Of a DNA stretch of 64,000 nt, positions 32,940 to 41,685 are shown piece by piece. The stretch covers positions 3,133,501-3,197,500 of the forward strand of contig NZ_CP062163.1 in assembly GCF_014844095.1 (NCBI RefSeq), in the 5' to 3' direction. The stretch is from Brevibacillus sp. JNUCC-41 (GTDB lineage Bacteria; Bacillota; Bacilli; Bacillales; DSM-1321). The translations under genes and the position numbers were made by a program. The notes under the pieces were generated by a model. That model saw only the letters and a list, made by a program, of their open reading frames with translations, made no database searches and was not told the DNA's origin. Numbering within the stretch: position 1 is the stretch's first letter; each line of letters starts with the position of its first letter.

Positions 32940-34127
32940 ATGAATGGAGCTTTGGAAGGAGTCAGGATTATCGATGTATCCCGTGTTTTGGCGGGGCCGT
33001 TTTGTTCAATGATCCTCGGTGATTTGGGTGCCGATGTTATTAAAATCGAGCATCATGAGGCAGGGGATGAAACGAGAGGATGGGGTCCGCCATTCGTCCA
33101 AGGAGAAAGCGCTTACTATTTATGTGCCAATCGAAATAAGCAAAGCATGACCTTGAATTTAAAGTCGGAACAAGGGAAAGAAATCTTCCGGAAGTTGGTG
33201 TCTTCAGGGGATATTGTGATACAAAATTTCAAGACGGGCACGTTGGAAAAAATGGGGCTGGGCTATGAGGGTTTAAAGGAAATGAACCCCAAACTGATCA
33301 TGGCCTCGATTACGGGATTTGGTTTAATCGGACCTTATAAAGATTTGCCTGGCTATGATTATATCATTCAAGCGATGAGTGGTTTGATGAGTATCACAGG
33401 AGAAAAAGATGGAAGCCCCGTGAAGGTCGGGGTGGCCATAGCTGACATATTGACTGGCTTGTATACATGCATTGGCATTTTATCCGCTTTGCATCATAGG
33501 GATGAAGCGGGGGAAGGACAGGAAATTGATATTTCGTTAATGGATTGCCAGGTTTCTTCATTGGTGAATGTCGCCAGCAACTATTTATTCAGTGGCCAGA
33601 CCCCTGAACGAATGGGAAATCAACATCCCAATATCGTTCCATACCAAACGTTCCGTACAAGTGATGGGGAGCTTGTTGTGGCTGTAGGGAATGATGATCA
33701 GTTCAGGAGATTTTCAGCCGTTATCGGCAGACCTGATTTAGCCGAGCAGGAACAGTTTAAGCATAATGAAAAACGTTTGCTGAACAAGGAAGGATTAATA
33801 CCGATAATAGAGGATTTGTTGAAAGGAAAGACAAAGAAAGAATGGAAAAGGCTATTTGATGATGCAGGGATACCCAATGGACCGATTAATGATATTGCAG
33901 AGATGTTCGAGGACCCGCAAATCATCGCAAGAGGGATGTTGGTGAACATGGAACATCCCACAATCGAAGATCTTAGAGTGACGGGATCGCCACTGAACCT
34001 TTCAAAAACGCCGGTAACGATGAGAAAGCATCCGCCACTGTATGGTGAGCATACCGCTTCCATTCTGGCTGAAATTGGATATAGTCCAGACCAAATAAGC
34101 AAATTCAAGGAAAATAAAATTATTTAG
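32940..34127 (+). CDS. CaiB/BaiF family (class III) CoA transferase
   Basis: 395 residues from ATG 32940 (AAGGGGTG upstream); the 37-codon upstream extension lacks a ribosome site. Family blocks: V-L-A-G-P-F-C-S-M-I-L-G-D-L-G-A-D-V-I-K-I-E, N-R-N-K-Q-S, and the catalytic Asp in the G-Y-D-Y-I-I-Q-A segment near 150. It transfers CoA between acids. With the acyl-CoA dehydrogenase and DUF3870 genes it forms a tight operon, probably for breakdown of a dicarboxylic or other organic acid; glutarate would be one option. Confidence 0.85.
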   Translation: MNGALEGVRIIDVSRVLAGPFCSMILGDLGADVIKIEHHEAGDETRGWGPPFVQGESAYYLCANRNKQSMTLNLKSEQGKEIFRKLVSSGDIVIQNFKTGTLEKMGLGYEGLKEMNPKLIMASITGFGLIGPYKDLPGYDYIIQAMSGLMSITGEKDGSPVKVGVAIADILTGLYTCIGILSALHHRDEAGEGQEIDISLMDCQVSSLVNVASNYLFSGQTPERMGNQHPNIVPYQTFRTSDGELVVAVGNDDQFRRFSAVIGRPDLAEQEQFKHNEKRLLNKEGLIPIIEDLLKGKTKKEWKRLFDDAGIPNGPINDIAEMFEDPQIIARGMLVNMEHPTIEDLRVTGSPLNLSKTPVTMRKHPPLYGEHTASILAEIGYSPDQISKFKENKII

Positions 34128-34138
34128 GAGGAATTTTA

Positions 34139-35347
34139 ATGATGAATTTCGAATTAACAGAAGAACAGCAAAGTGTGAAGAAAGTGGTAAGGAAATTTGT
34201 TGATAAGGAAATTATCCCATACATTCAAGAGTGGGATAGGAAAGGTCAATTCCAGCCGCATATTTTAAAAAGGTTAGCGGAATTGCAGTTGATGGGCGTT
34301 TGTATACCCGAAGAGTATGGTGGAGTCGGAATGGATTATAATACGCTTGCAATCGTTTGTGAAGAGCTGGAGCGAGGCGATACGGCTTACCGAACTGCAG
34401 TTTCTGTACATACAGGGTTAAATAGCATGACCTTGCTGCAATGGGGGACGGAAGAACAAAAACAGAAATATTTAGTACCGCAGGCAAAAGGGATCAAGAT
34501 TGGCGCTTTTGGGCTGACTGAACCGAATGCAGGGTCTGATGTTGCGGCTATGAAATCAACGGCAAAACGTGTTGGGGACCATTATATCTTGAACGGGTCA
34601 AAAACATGGATTTCGCTCTGTGATTATGCAGATCATTTCCTCATTTTCGCCAAGACGGATCATGATGCCGGTTCAAGGGGAATCACTGCTTTTATTGTGG
34701 AACGGACTTTCGAGGGAGTGGAGTCGAAAGCCATTAAAGGGAAATTAGGAATTCGTGCCGGGAATACAGGCGAAATCTTTTTAACCGATGTAAAAGTTCC
34801 GGTCGAGAATAGGCTTGGTGAAGAAGGTGAGGGCTTTAAAATTTCCATGTCGGCATTGGACAGCGGCCGGTTTACAGTGGCCGCAGGTGCAGTAGGGTTA
34901 ATTGAAGCAAGCCTGGAAGCAAGCTTGAAATATTGCCATGAACGAAGTACATTCGGAAAAGAGATTGGCAGGCATCAGCTCGTTCAACAGATGATTGCCA
35001 AGATGACCGCAAATTTAGAGATTTCCAGATTGCTGGTCTTTAAAGCGGGTACTTTGAAAAATCAAGGAAAAAGGAATACGAAGGAAACATCACTTGCAAA
35101 GTGGATATCATGTAATGCTGCTAACGAAGCGGCCAATGATGCTGTTCAAATTCATGGTGCCTACGGATACTCGGATGAATATCCAGTGGAACGTTTTCTG
35201 CGGAATTCAAAAGCCCCGGTCATTTACGAAGGAACCCGTGAGATTCATACTGTAATGCAGGGCGAATACGCACTTGGCTACAGACAAGATAAAGAGCTTC
35301 GAAAGCAATTGCCTGCATGGCCCTTCGAGCAGGTTTCCGTCCATTAA
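34139..35347 (+). CDS. Acyl-CoA dehydrogenase (possibly glutaryl-CoA type)
   Basis: 402 residues. FAD/substrate motifs: G-A-F-G-L-T-E-P-N-A-G-S-D near 125, T-W-I-S-L near 160, R-H-Q-L-V-Q near 275. The catalytic-Glu region is V-I-Y-E-G-T-R-E-I-H near 372, where the Glu acts as base. It oxidises an acyl-CoA to the enoyl-CoA, passing electrons to ETF. The presence of an R-F-T/E-G-T arrangement and pairing with a CoA transferase fit a glutaryl-CoA-dehydrogenase-like role, but the substrate is not certain. AGGAGG lies before the tandem ATGs. Confidence 0.87.
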   Translation: MMNFELTEEQQSVKKVVRKFVDKEIIPYIQEWDRKGQFQPHILKRLAELQLMGVCIPEEYGGVGMDYNTLAIVCEELERGDTAYRTAVSVHTGLNSMTLLQWGTEEQKQKYLVPQAKGIKIGAFGLTEPNAGSDVAAMKSTAKRVGDHYILNGSKTWISLCDYADHFLIFAKTDHDAGSRGITAFIVERTFEGVESKAIKGKLGIRAGNTGEIFLTDVKVPVENRLGEEGEGFKISMSALDSGRFTVAAGAVGLIEASLEASLKYCHERSTFGKEIGRHQLVQQMIAKMTANLEISRLLVFKAGTLKNQGKRNTKETSLAKWISCNAANEAANDAVQIHGAYGYSDEYPVERFLRNSKAPVIYEGTREIHTVMQGEYALGYRQDKELRKQLPAWPFEQVSVH

Positions 35348-35367
35348 CTATAGATAGAGGAGATCAG

Positions 35368-35682
35368 ATGATGAACACATACTTTATTGCAGGGCATGCA
35401 AAACTTCCACAAGGGATGGCAGCAAGAAATTTATATGATTCCATCACGATCACGGTAGAGCTTGACTTTAAATATGGTGTAATAGTCGACGCTTCCTGTA
35501 CACTTGCTACAGAACATGGCAGGGAATTCATTCGTCAACTGCTGCGCGGTTATTGCCTGAAAGATGGTATCGAAGAATTGATTGATCGTGTACAAATGCA
35601 TTATCGTGGGAAGGCTGGTCAAGCCATTCAAGCAGGGCTGAAGGATGTGTATGCACAGTTCGAATTGGTCTCCGTTAAATAA
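35368..35682 (+). CDS. DUF3870 domain protein
   Basis: 104 residues from ATG 35368 (AGAGGAG upstream). Compact alpha/beta protein: N-T-Y-F-I-A-G-H-A-K-L-P-Q-G-M-A, V-D-A-S-C-T-L-A-T-E, and a C-terminal H-Y-R-G-K-A-G-Q-A-I-Q-A-G-L. DUF3870 members are small proteins often encoded beside CoA-transferase or dehydratase genes; function is not known. It is the third gene of the acyl-CoA operon, 20 bases after the dehydrogenase. Confidence 0.8.
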   Translation: MMNTYFIAGHAKLPQGMAARNLYDSITITVELDFKYGVIVDASCTLATEHGREFIRQLLRGYCLKDGIEELIDRVQMHYRGKAGQAIQAGLKDVYAQFELVSVK

Positions 35683-35687
35683 GCGAA

Positions 35688-35729
35688 ACTGGGAGGATCC
35701 TACCATATGTATAAGGGTGGGATCCTTTG
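35688..35729 (+). terminator. Hairpin after the acyl-CoA operon
   Basis: AGGATCCTACC / GGTGGGATCCT with a weak T-tract; probable operon end. Confidence 0.55.
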
Positions 35730-35834
35730 TTATAGGTTCGGGTACATGGCAAATAAGTCCACTTTCATTTTAAATGTCAGTGTTTTTCATTGTTTAAGGA
35801 ACGGTACATTTGAATGGATATAACGATCGTGATT

Positions 35835-35880
35835 AAAAAAACACAAAACTCGCCCTTTACGACGAGTTTGTGTTTTTTTT
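35835..35880. terminator. Bidirectional terminator
   Basis: AAAAAACACAAAACTCG / CGAGTTTGTGTTTTTT, with A- and T-runs on both sides. Confidence 0.85.
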
Positions 35881-35938
35881 GTTGGAAATTGGACTTTAAA
35901 TTAAAGCTTAATATCCAGTAAAAAAAATTAGTTGTACA

Positions 35939-36431
35939 TTAAAACGGAACCAAGAAACTAGAAGCAACATCTCCGTTTATTTCGAAAGTTATTGCCGCAA
36001 AGCCAACTGCAGTGGTTGGAGGAACACCGGTTTCTGCTGGTGCACCTTTGCATATGGCAAGTGGACCTCCTCCTGCTAGTGCGTCTTTGCGTATGGCAAG
36101 TGGACCTCCTCCTGCTGGTGCGCATTTGCGTACGGCAAGTGGACCTCCTCCTGCTAGTGCGCCTTTGCATACGGCAAGTGGACCTCCTCCTGCTGGTGCG
36201 CATTTGCATACGGCAAGTGGACCTCCTCCTGCTAGTGCGCCTTTGCGTACGGCAAGTGGACCTCCTCATGTTAAAGCAACGTTTAGTGCGTCTGCGGGAA
36301 GTTCGCTTATTTTTGTTGTTTTTACGTGAAGAACGGCCTTTTGAACAAGGGTCATTATACATGAAATCGCCTAACCCGAAGGAATTGGCTCTATCTACCG
36401 CATTTTGTATATTTTGAATGATGTCAGACAT
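35939..36431 (-). pseudogene. Repeat-containing coat-like gene with frameshift and nonsense codon
   Basis: From ATG 36431 (AAAGGGGG upstream, sigma-K-like box at 36458) the frame encodes MSDIIQNIQNAVDRANSFGL and continues acidic/neutral to about residue 27, then turns into Arg/Ser/Thr/Cys-only repeats. Removing one G of the GGG at 36349-36351 shifts to a frame giving V-Q-K-A-V-L-H-V-K-T-T-K-I-S-E-L-P-A-D-A-L-N-V-A-L, then six Gly/Pro repeats of 13 residues (G-G-G-P-L-A-V-x-K-x-A-x-A), and a plausible C terminus T-A-V-G-F-A-A-I-T-F-E-I-N-G-D-V ending at 35939. In that frame one TGA replaces GGA near 36271. So the gene looks damaged twice; function unknown. Confidence 0.6.
36040..36273. repeat. 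Six tandem 39-bp repeats
   Basis: Unit GTGCGCCTTTGCATACGGCA + GTGGACCTCCTCCTGCTA with small variations, about six copies. All reading frames of the array are largely stop-free, which produces false open frames on both strands. Confidence 0.8.
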
Positions 36432-36457
36432 ATTTACATATCCCCCTTTCTATACTT

Positions 36458-36466
36458 TAAACTATG
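36458..36466 (-). promoter_or_regulatory. Sigma-K-like -10 box before the repeat gene
   Basis: Minus-strand CATAGTTTA, matching CATANNNTA, 26 bases before the ATG. Confidence 0.55.
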
Positions 36467-36545
36467 CGCTTGTACGTAATATGCCAGGGATAATAGCACA
36501 ATTTTTAATGAAAATTTGTTTTTTGTGACACCCCTCGCTTTTTTT

Positions 36546-36554
36546 CATAATTTA
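36546..36554 (+). promoter_or_regulatory. Sigma-K-like -10 box before cotH
   Basis: CATAATTTA with ACACCCC about 16 bases upstream as a -35-like site, about 30 bases before the cotH start. Confidence 0.6.
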
Positions 36555-36585
36555 ATATGAAAGTGAAAGGGAAGTGAAGGGTTAT

Positions 36586-37677
36586 ATGAATTCTGACAAG
36601 AAGCTGCCTGTGTACCAGCTTTTTATTCCACCAGTTAATTTAAGGGAACTTCGCAGAGATATATGGTGCAATGATCCTTTACCGGCAAAGTTAACACTTA
36701 ACAGAAAAAAACTGGATATTGATATTGTTTACCGTGGCTCACATATCCGCGGTTTTCCAAAAAAATCCTATAATGTAGTCTTTTATAAACCTAATACTTA
36801 TAAGAATGCCAAGGAAATTCATTTAAATGCCGAATATAAGGATAAATCTTTACTAAGAAATAAATTATCTTTAGACTTTTTTGCGGATATAGGCACCTTA
36901 TCGCCGAACTCCCAGTTCGTTTTCCTGAATCTGAACGGAAAGGACGAAGGGATATACCTAGAATTGGAATCAGTGGATGAATATTATTTGAAGAAAAGGG
37001 GGCTGCCCAAGGGTGCCATTTTCTATGCAGTAGATGGTGATGCCAATTTCTCATTGATGAGCGATTTGGATAAAGGGATCAAAAAATCATTGGAGATGGG
37101 CTATCAAAAAAAATGCGGGACAGCAAAGGATGAATTATATTTACAAGAGTTGATCCTCCAAATCAATACAATTTCAAGAGTGGATTTTGAAAAGGAAATC
37201 GTAAAATATGTCGATGTGGAAAAGTACCTGCGCTGGCTGGCCGGTGTCATATTTACGCAAAACTATGATGGGTTCGTTCATAACTATGCCTTGTATCGAA
37301 ATGGAGATACTGGACTCTTTGAAATGATTCCATGGGATTATGATGCGACATGGGGCAGGGATGTTAACGGGAAAGTGATGGAAGAGGATTATGTGGGAAT
37401 CGAGGGATTCAATACATTGACTGCTAGAATCCTTGATGTAAGGGGATTTCGTGTCCGGTACCAAGAACTTCTTAAGGAGATTTTGAACAATCATTTTAAC
37501 GTGGACTATATGAAACCTATCATTCAGGAAATGCATGATCAAATAAAACCTTATGTTTCAAAAGATCCATATATCAAGGGGAATATTGTGAAATTTGATA
37601 ATGAGCCCAAATTCATCCTGGAATTCATTGAGGCCCGTGCAAAGTATATAAGTAGCCGGCTGCATAAATTGGATTAA
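36586..37677 (+). CDS. cotH: CotH family spore coat protein kinase
   Basis: 363 residues from ATG 36586 (GAAGGG upstream). CotH proteins have an atypical kinase fold and phosphorylate coat proteins such as CotB/CotG during spore coat assembly. Visible blocks: Y-R-G-S-H-I-R-G-F-P-K-K-S-Y, L-N-A-E-Y-K-D-K-S-L-L-R-N-K, L-E-L-E-S-V-D-E-Y-Y-L, and the metal-binding/catalytic M-I-P-W-D-Y-D-A-T-W-G-R-D near 255. It is divergent from the repeat gene, and facing sigma-K-like boxes suggest mother-cell co-expression. In B. subtilis the CotH substrate CotG is a repeat protein next to cotH, so the damaged repeat gene may be the equivalent partner. Confidence 0.87.
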   Translation: MNSDKKLPVYQLFIPPVNLRELRRDIWCNDPLPAKLTLNRKKLDIDIVYRGSHIRGFPKKSYNVVFYKPNTYKNAKEIHLNAEYKDKSLLRNKLSLDFFADIGTLSPNSQFVFLNLNGKDEGIYLELESVDEYYLKKRGLPKGAIFYAVDGDANFSLMSDLDKGIKKSLEMGYQKKCGTAKDELYLQELILQINTISRVDFEKEIVKYVDVEKYLRWLAGVIFTQNYDGFVHNYALYRNGDTGLFEMIPWDYDATWGRDVNGKVMEEDYVGIEGFNTLTARILDVRGFRVRYQELLKEILNNHFNVDYMKPIIQEMHDQIKPYVSKDPYIKGNIVKFDNEPKFILEFIEARAKYISSRLHKLD

Positions 37678-37719
37678 TAATTCCTTTCCTATAGTGAAGG
37701 AACAATGATGAATTTAACG

Positions 37720-37756
37720 GCATGAGTGTTGAAAGAAAAGCATTCATGCTTTTTTA
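37720..37756 (+). terminator. Terminator after cotH
   Basis: GCATGAGTG / CATTCATGC with a G-T pair, followed by T-run. Confidence 0.65.
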
Positions 37757-37841
37757 CATACGATTCCATTTGCTTTTCTATACCATTACAGCTATGTTTG
37801 ATAGAAAGATATAATCTAAAGTAATGAAGGATGGGAATGGA

Positions 37842-38795
37842 TTGACTAATCATAGCCGCAAACCGGCATATATATATACGTTTACATGCAGCCCTGACGA
37901 ACGCTCATTATCTAAAATGGAGATGCGCTCGTTCTTTGGCTTTGAGACTTCAGGGAATATTCTGAAAAGTGATATAGCAATTGAACCGAGCAGGAGCCCT
38001 TTTATAAAAGGGCGTGTCGACGTCATGTTTGAAGGGGAAAGCATATCCGAAATCGTTGAGCAAGTGAAAGGTATTCATTTGCCTGATTCTACATTCAAAG
38101 TATTATTCGTAAAAATTAATGATCTGAATAAAGACGCAAAAATAGATTATGATGGACAGCGCGAAATTGAAAGGGAGATAGGCTGGCATATTCAGGGGAA
38201 TGCCGATGTGCGCAATCCTGATCAGGTCTTTGGAATCGTGACCCTTGGCGGACGTTGGTATTTTGGGAAGTATGTCAAGCCTGAAGCGGTTTGGTTAAAA
38301 CATATGAAGAAGCCCCGGGAATATTCGACAGCGCTTAGCACAAGAGTGGCAAGGGCCATTGCTAACATAGCCGTTCCACATCCGGATGGAGTGAAGGCAA
38401 TTGATCCATGCTGCGGAATTGGAACGGTATTGGTAGAAGCCCTATCGATGGGGATCAATATTGATGGCCGGGATATCAACCCGCTTGTTACCGACGGTTC
38501 CAGGGAGAATATTGCCTATTTCGGCCTCGAAGGTGATGTAACTACAGGTCCGATTTCGGAGGTCACCAGTAAATATGATGTAGCGATTATCGATATGCCT
38601 TACAATTTATATACACATGCGACGCCGGAAGATCAGCTATCGATCCTTAAACATGCCAGAAGCTTTGCTGACAAGGTCGTCGTCGTAACGATCGACACGA
38701 TGGATCATATGATTGAAGAAGCAGGATTTGAAATTGCTGATCGCTGTGTGGCCAGGAAAGGCATTTTTTCCAGAGAGGTTGTAGTGTGTGTGTAG
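37842..38795 (+). CDS. TRM11-like RNA/DNA methyltransferase
   Basis: 317 residues from a TTG at 37842 with AAGGA upstream; an ATG at 37824 (323 residues) has no ribosome site, so the start is uncertain. The C-terminal half is a Rossmann methyltransferase: A-I-D-P-C-C-G-I-G-T-V-L-V-E-A (SAM motif I, near 195), I-D-G-R-D-I-N-P (near 220) and D-M-P-Y-N-L, a variant of the N-P-P-Y motif for exocyclic amine methylation. The N-terminal part looks like a THUMP-type RNA-binding region. It probably makes an m2G-type modification, inferred from the family. Confidence 0.78.
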   Translation: MTNHSRKPAYIYTFTCSPDERSLSKMEMRSFFGFETSGNILKSDIAIEPSRSPFIKGRVDVMFEGESISEIVEQVKGIHLPDSTFKVLFVKINDLNKDAKIDYDGQREIEREIGWHIQGNADVRNPDQVFGIVTLGGRWYFGKYVKPEAVWLKHMKKPREYSTALSTRVARAIANIAVPHPDGVKAIDPCCGIGTVLVEALSMGINIDGRDINPLVTDGSRENIAYFGLEGDVTTGPISEVTSKYDVAIIDMPYNLYTHATPEDQLSILKHARSFADKVVVVTIDTMDHMIEEAGFEIADRCVARKGIFSREVVVCV

Positions 38796-38952
38796 GTTCC
38801 ATCATCAAGAAAAGGCTGAAATCTTTGAATGGATATGGACTTACCCTGTCAAGTTGACAACAAAAAAAGGCTATGCTGCCATCTGGCTCGATATTCAACC
38901 GGTGCTGGATGGCGGACAAGCCCCCTTTAAATTAAGTTTTAAACTTGACTAA
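38788..38952 (+). CDS. Small 54-residue protein overlapping the methyltransferase end
   Basis: GTG at 38788 with AGAGG upstream, overlapping the preceding stop by 8 bases, as in translational coupling. It encodes a compact charged/aromatic protein (E-K-A-E-I-F-E-W-I-W-T-Y-P-V-K, then K-K-G-Y-A-A-I-W-L-D-I-Q-P). Its composition is gene-like, and it ends just against the convergent carboxypeptidase gene. Function unknown. Confidence 0.4.
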   Translation: MCRFHHQEKAEIFEWIWTYPVKLTTKKGYAAIWLDIQPVLDGGQAPFKLSFKLD

Positions 38953-40151
38953 ATTCCCGGTGTAGATGAACTTTCAGGAATATTTTCATAGTCTGATGGA
39001 TTAAGATTATGAACCGATCCATCTGTTACACCATTGATAATACCCATTAGACCCGTTTCAACTGTTTTTACTAGCTGGCCTTTCTTTTTTTGCCCAAAGT
39101 TTTGTGTTTGTCCACTTACTTCAAATAGAACCGTACCACTTCCGTTTAAAGCAAACGTTCCTAAAGCAGTACCTGGCAGGTCGATAGATTGATCGTACAA
39201 TGAAATATTTGTAAACACTGAATTCCCTTTTGCTTGTAGTGCGTTATACGCAGTAAGTGTCAACTGACGGGAGAAATCATATTTAAAATCATCTGCATAC
39301 TCTGCATATTTAGCCCCTTCGGGAGTGCTTGGGTTAGGAACGAATTTTCCTGATATTGACATAGTCACACGCTCATCAGTTCCTTCGATATATGGGAACC
39401 CTTGATGATGAAGGTCGATAAAAACATCCACTTTCCCGAATTTCGACTTTAACCCTTTATATGTGTCACGTACCGTTTGGGCTTCAGGTGTAATAAACCA
39501 GCCCGGCTTTTCAGATGCCCCCGGGAAGTCTTGAGGCTTTGGTATATAGTTTAGGTTAGGATTAAAGTCACGATTAACATCAAATCCTGGTTTGCTAGCA
39601 TAGTCGTCGCCTGATCTGGGAGTAGTGTAATAGTTCCAAGTAGGTTTCACATTAGAAAGTTGGGGGAATTTCCCTACAACCTCAGACCATGTCATCTCAT
39701 TTCCACGACGATCAAGCTCTGAGCCGTCTACGTTCATCATTGGAATAGCAACAATTGTTAGTTCATCAAGCACTTTCTTAACCTCAGGTGAGTTACTTTG
39801 ACCAAGGTTTTCAAGAATGTTCAATAACGCAACAGTTCCTGTTTTTTCATTTCCATGAATTTCACTTTGAATAAGAACGACTTTGTCACCATGACCGACA
39901 GTCACTTTTTGAATGGAACGACCCTGATTTGTTTGTCCAGCGACTTCTACTTTGACTTTCCCTGCACTCACTTGCTCAAGTTGATTTAATTTTTTTACAA
40001 GTTCGTCATAATTAAGGAATGCTTCGGTGGAGAGATTCGTTCCACCTGTCGGATTTGGTCCTCGTTCAGCTAAGCTGACATTTGGGCCGAGTAATGCTGC
40101 GGCCACTACTGTTGAACTTAAAACCTTTAAAAATTTTCTTTTCACATTCAT
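38949..40151 (-). CDS. Secreted M14 family zinc carboxypeptidase
   Basis: 400 residues. A signal peptide has K-R-K-F-L-K-V then a hydrophobic stretch, with probable cleavage after S-L-A. The zinc ligands are H-G-N-E (H-x-x-E near 100) and the H in D-L-H-H-Q (near 250); the catalytic Glu is in V-L-F-E-V-S-G near 350. A N-R-D substrate-binding Arg motif is in F-D-V-N-R-D-F-N. It cleaves C-terminal residues from peptides or muropeptides outside the cell. An extra 50-residue segment (about 155-205) is inserted compared with a minimal M14 domain. Confidence 0.87.
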   Translation of the reverse strand: MNVKRKFLKVLSSTVVAAALLGPNVSLAERGPNPTGGTNLSTEAFLNYDELVKKLNQLEQVSAGKVKVEVAGQTNQGRSIQKVTVGHGDKVVLIQSEIHGNEKTGTVALLNILENLGQSNSPEVKKVLDELTIVAIPMMNVDGSELDRRGNEMTWSEVVGKFPQLSNVKPTWNYYTTPRSGDDYASKPGFDVNRDFNPNLNYIPKPQDFPGASEKPGWFITPEAQTVRDTYKGLKSKFGKVDVFIDLHHQGFPYIEGTDERVTMSISGKFVPNPSTPEGAKYAEYADDFKYDFSRQLTLTAYNALQAKGNSVFTNISLYDQSIDLPGTALGTFALNGSGTVLFEVSGQTQNFGQKKKGQLVKTVETGLMGIINGVTDGSVHNLNPSDYENIPESSSTPGI

Positions 40152-40393
40152 TCTCCTGTTCTGAAAATATTTAATATTCAGATATTAATTCTTCGTTTTC
40201 CCTCCCTTTTCCTGTTCGATTAATTAAAACACCTAAATAGGCCTATGTATTTCAGATTCAATGTGGTTTACATATTTTTTCTAGATATAGTAAAATCCCC
40301 TCCAAGTGGTAGTGTATCAACTACGGTTTACCAGTAGCCTTTTACATTTTCCACTTAGTGGGGATAATATCAATTCCAGCCTTTTTTTTGATG

Positions 40394-41359
40394 TCACTTA
40401 GCTTGATAATGAACTACATTTTCAACGAGTTGTTTCGTGACCTTCCCTTGATATTCTAAATAATCCAAATGTCCAATGATTTCTGACATGACGAGCGGGA
40501 ATTCCGCTATATACTTTTGTTTATAAAACTCCTTTGCCAGTTCATTGCCGGTAGAAATTCCGAATTCTATCAAGCTAAGGATTTTTTGTGATTTTCTCTC
40601 TATGCTGTTGAGTCTTTTTTCAATCAAAAGACCAGGTTGTTCAATGATGTTACCATGACCAGGATAGAGGAGATTCACCTGTAATGCCAAACATCGTTTT
40701 AATGAATCGATATGATCTACAAGAGTCAGCATTCTATTACCGTTTTCATCAGGTTCGATCAAGGCATTGCTTGATATATGTTCAATCAATAAATCACCTG
40801 CAAGAAGCCGTTTCGCTTCCTGGTCAAGGAAAGCAATTTGATCCGGGGCATGCCCGGGAAATTCGATCACTTCAAAATTCAGCCATTGTTTTTCCGTGAT
40901 TGCGATGATGTCACCATTCAGTTTTTGATCTTTATTATTATCGACAGCGTTGAATAGGTAAGCCACTTGTTTATCTCCAAGTTCACCACAGCCCATTTCA
41001 ATGTAAAGCTGCTTATAGAATTCAATTCTCATACTTAAGAAGTCAGGGTCCCTTTTTAAACGGGGAATGGATTTAGAATGGGCATAAACGGGAATCGGAT
41101 GGAGTTCGGTAATCCGATTGACCAAACCAACATGGTCTCCATGGTGATGGGTTAATAAAATTCCAGTGATATCTCCGACGGTAAATCCATTTTCGTTTAA
41201 TGTTTGCTGAAGTGCATTCCAGCAGACGTCATCATTCATGCCTGCATCGACTAATGTTAAAGATTCATCCTGCTTAACTAAATAAAAGTTTATACTTTTT
41301 AAAGATAAAGCGCTTGGAGCTATGATTGGATAAATTTTAAATGTTGTTTTCGTTTTCAT
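40394..41359 (-). CDS. MBL-fold metallo-hydrolase
   Basis: 321 residues. Metallo-beta-lactamase fold with metal motif L-T-H-H-H-G-D-H (H-x-H-x-D-H, near 70), F-P-G-H-A-P-D-Q (near 175) and Y-P-G-H-G near 230. A C-terminal winged-helix-like extension (about 240-321: I-G-H-L-D-Y-L-E-Y-Q-G-K-V) matches the lactamase_B plus BLACT_WH arrangement. The substrate is not predictable: thioester, phosphodiester or lactone. Confidence 0.85.
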   Translation of the reverse strand: MKTKTTFKIYPIIAPSALSLKSINFYLVKQDESLTLVDAGMNDDVCWNALQQTLNENGFTVGDITGILLTHHHGDHVGLVNRITELHPIPVYAHSKSIPRLKRDPDFLSMRIEFYKQLYIEMGCGELGDKQVAYLFNAVDNNKDQKLNGDIIAITEKQWLNFEVIEFPGHAPDQIAFLDQEAKRLLAGDLLIEHISSNALIEPDENGNRMLTLVDHIDSLKRCLALQVNLLYPGHGNIIEQPGLLIEKRLNSIERKSQKILSLIEFGISTGNELAKEFYKQKYIAEFPLVMSEIIGHLDYLEYQGKVTKQLVENVVHYQAK

Positions 41360-41685
41360 GAACTTCCCATATCCTCCTAAATCGAGATAAACATCATCTG
41401 GAAAATTGTTGTATTACTAATGACCGACTAGATTTAAAGGGTTATTATTCTATGATTAGTTGAGTGAATTGAAACTGTCAAGCGGAAGCCTCCTTGTAAA
41501 CGAGAAAATTAATAGTAGAATGATTGGAAATAGATGGTCTATTTATCTAGTTTATTTTAAAATTGAATAAACAAGCTAGTAATTTAGCCAATATTCTTAT
41601 AATTAATTATTGGGTAACGAAAACTGAAGGTGATAAATGGTGCAAGAATGCGTTAATGGAATGAAACGGTATAGGAGGTTATGGT
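41360..41685. other. Intergenic region, nothing recognised
   Basis: Divergent promoter region between the MBL hydrolase and the hydroxyacid dehydrogenase. No RNA or repeat identified. Confidence 0.4.

Noticed and set aside
36040-36273. CRISPR-like regular repeats
   Set aside because: The 39-bp units are directly adjacent without unique spacers and are part of a coding repeat.
35992-36417. Plus-strand frames of 141 and 105 codons across the 39-bp repeats
   Set aside because: The 39-bp unit lacks stops in most frames, so long frames arise automatically. No ribosome site precedes them, and the opposite strand has a strong ribosome site and sigma-K-like promoter.
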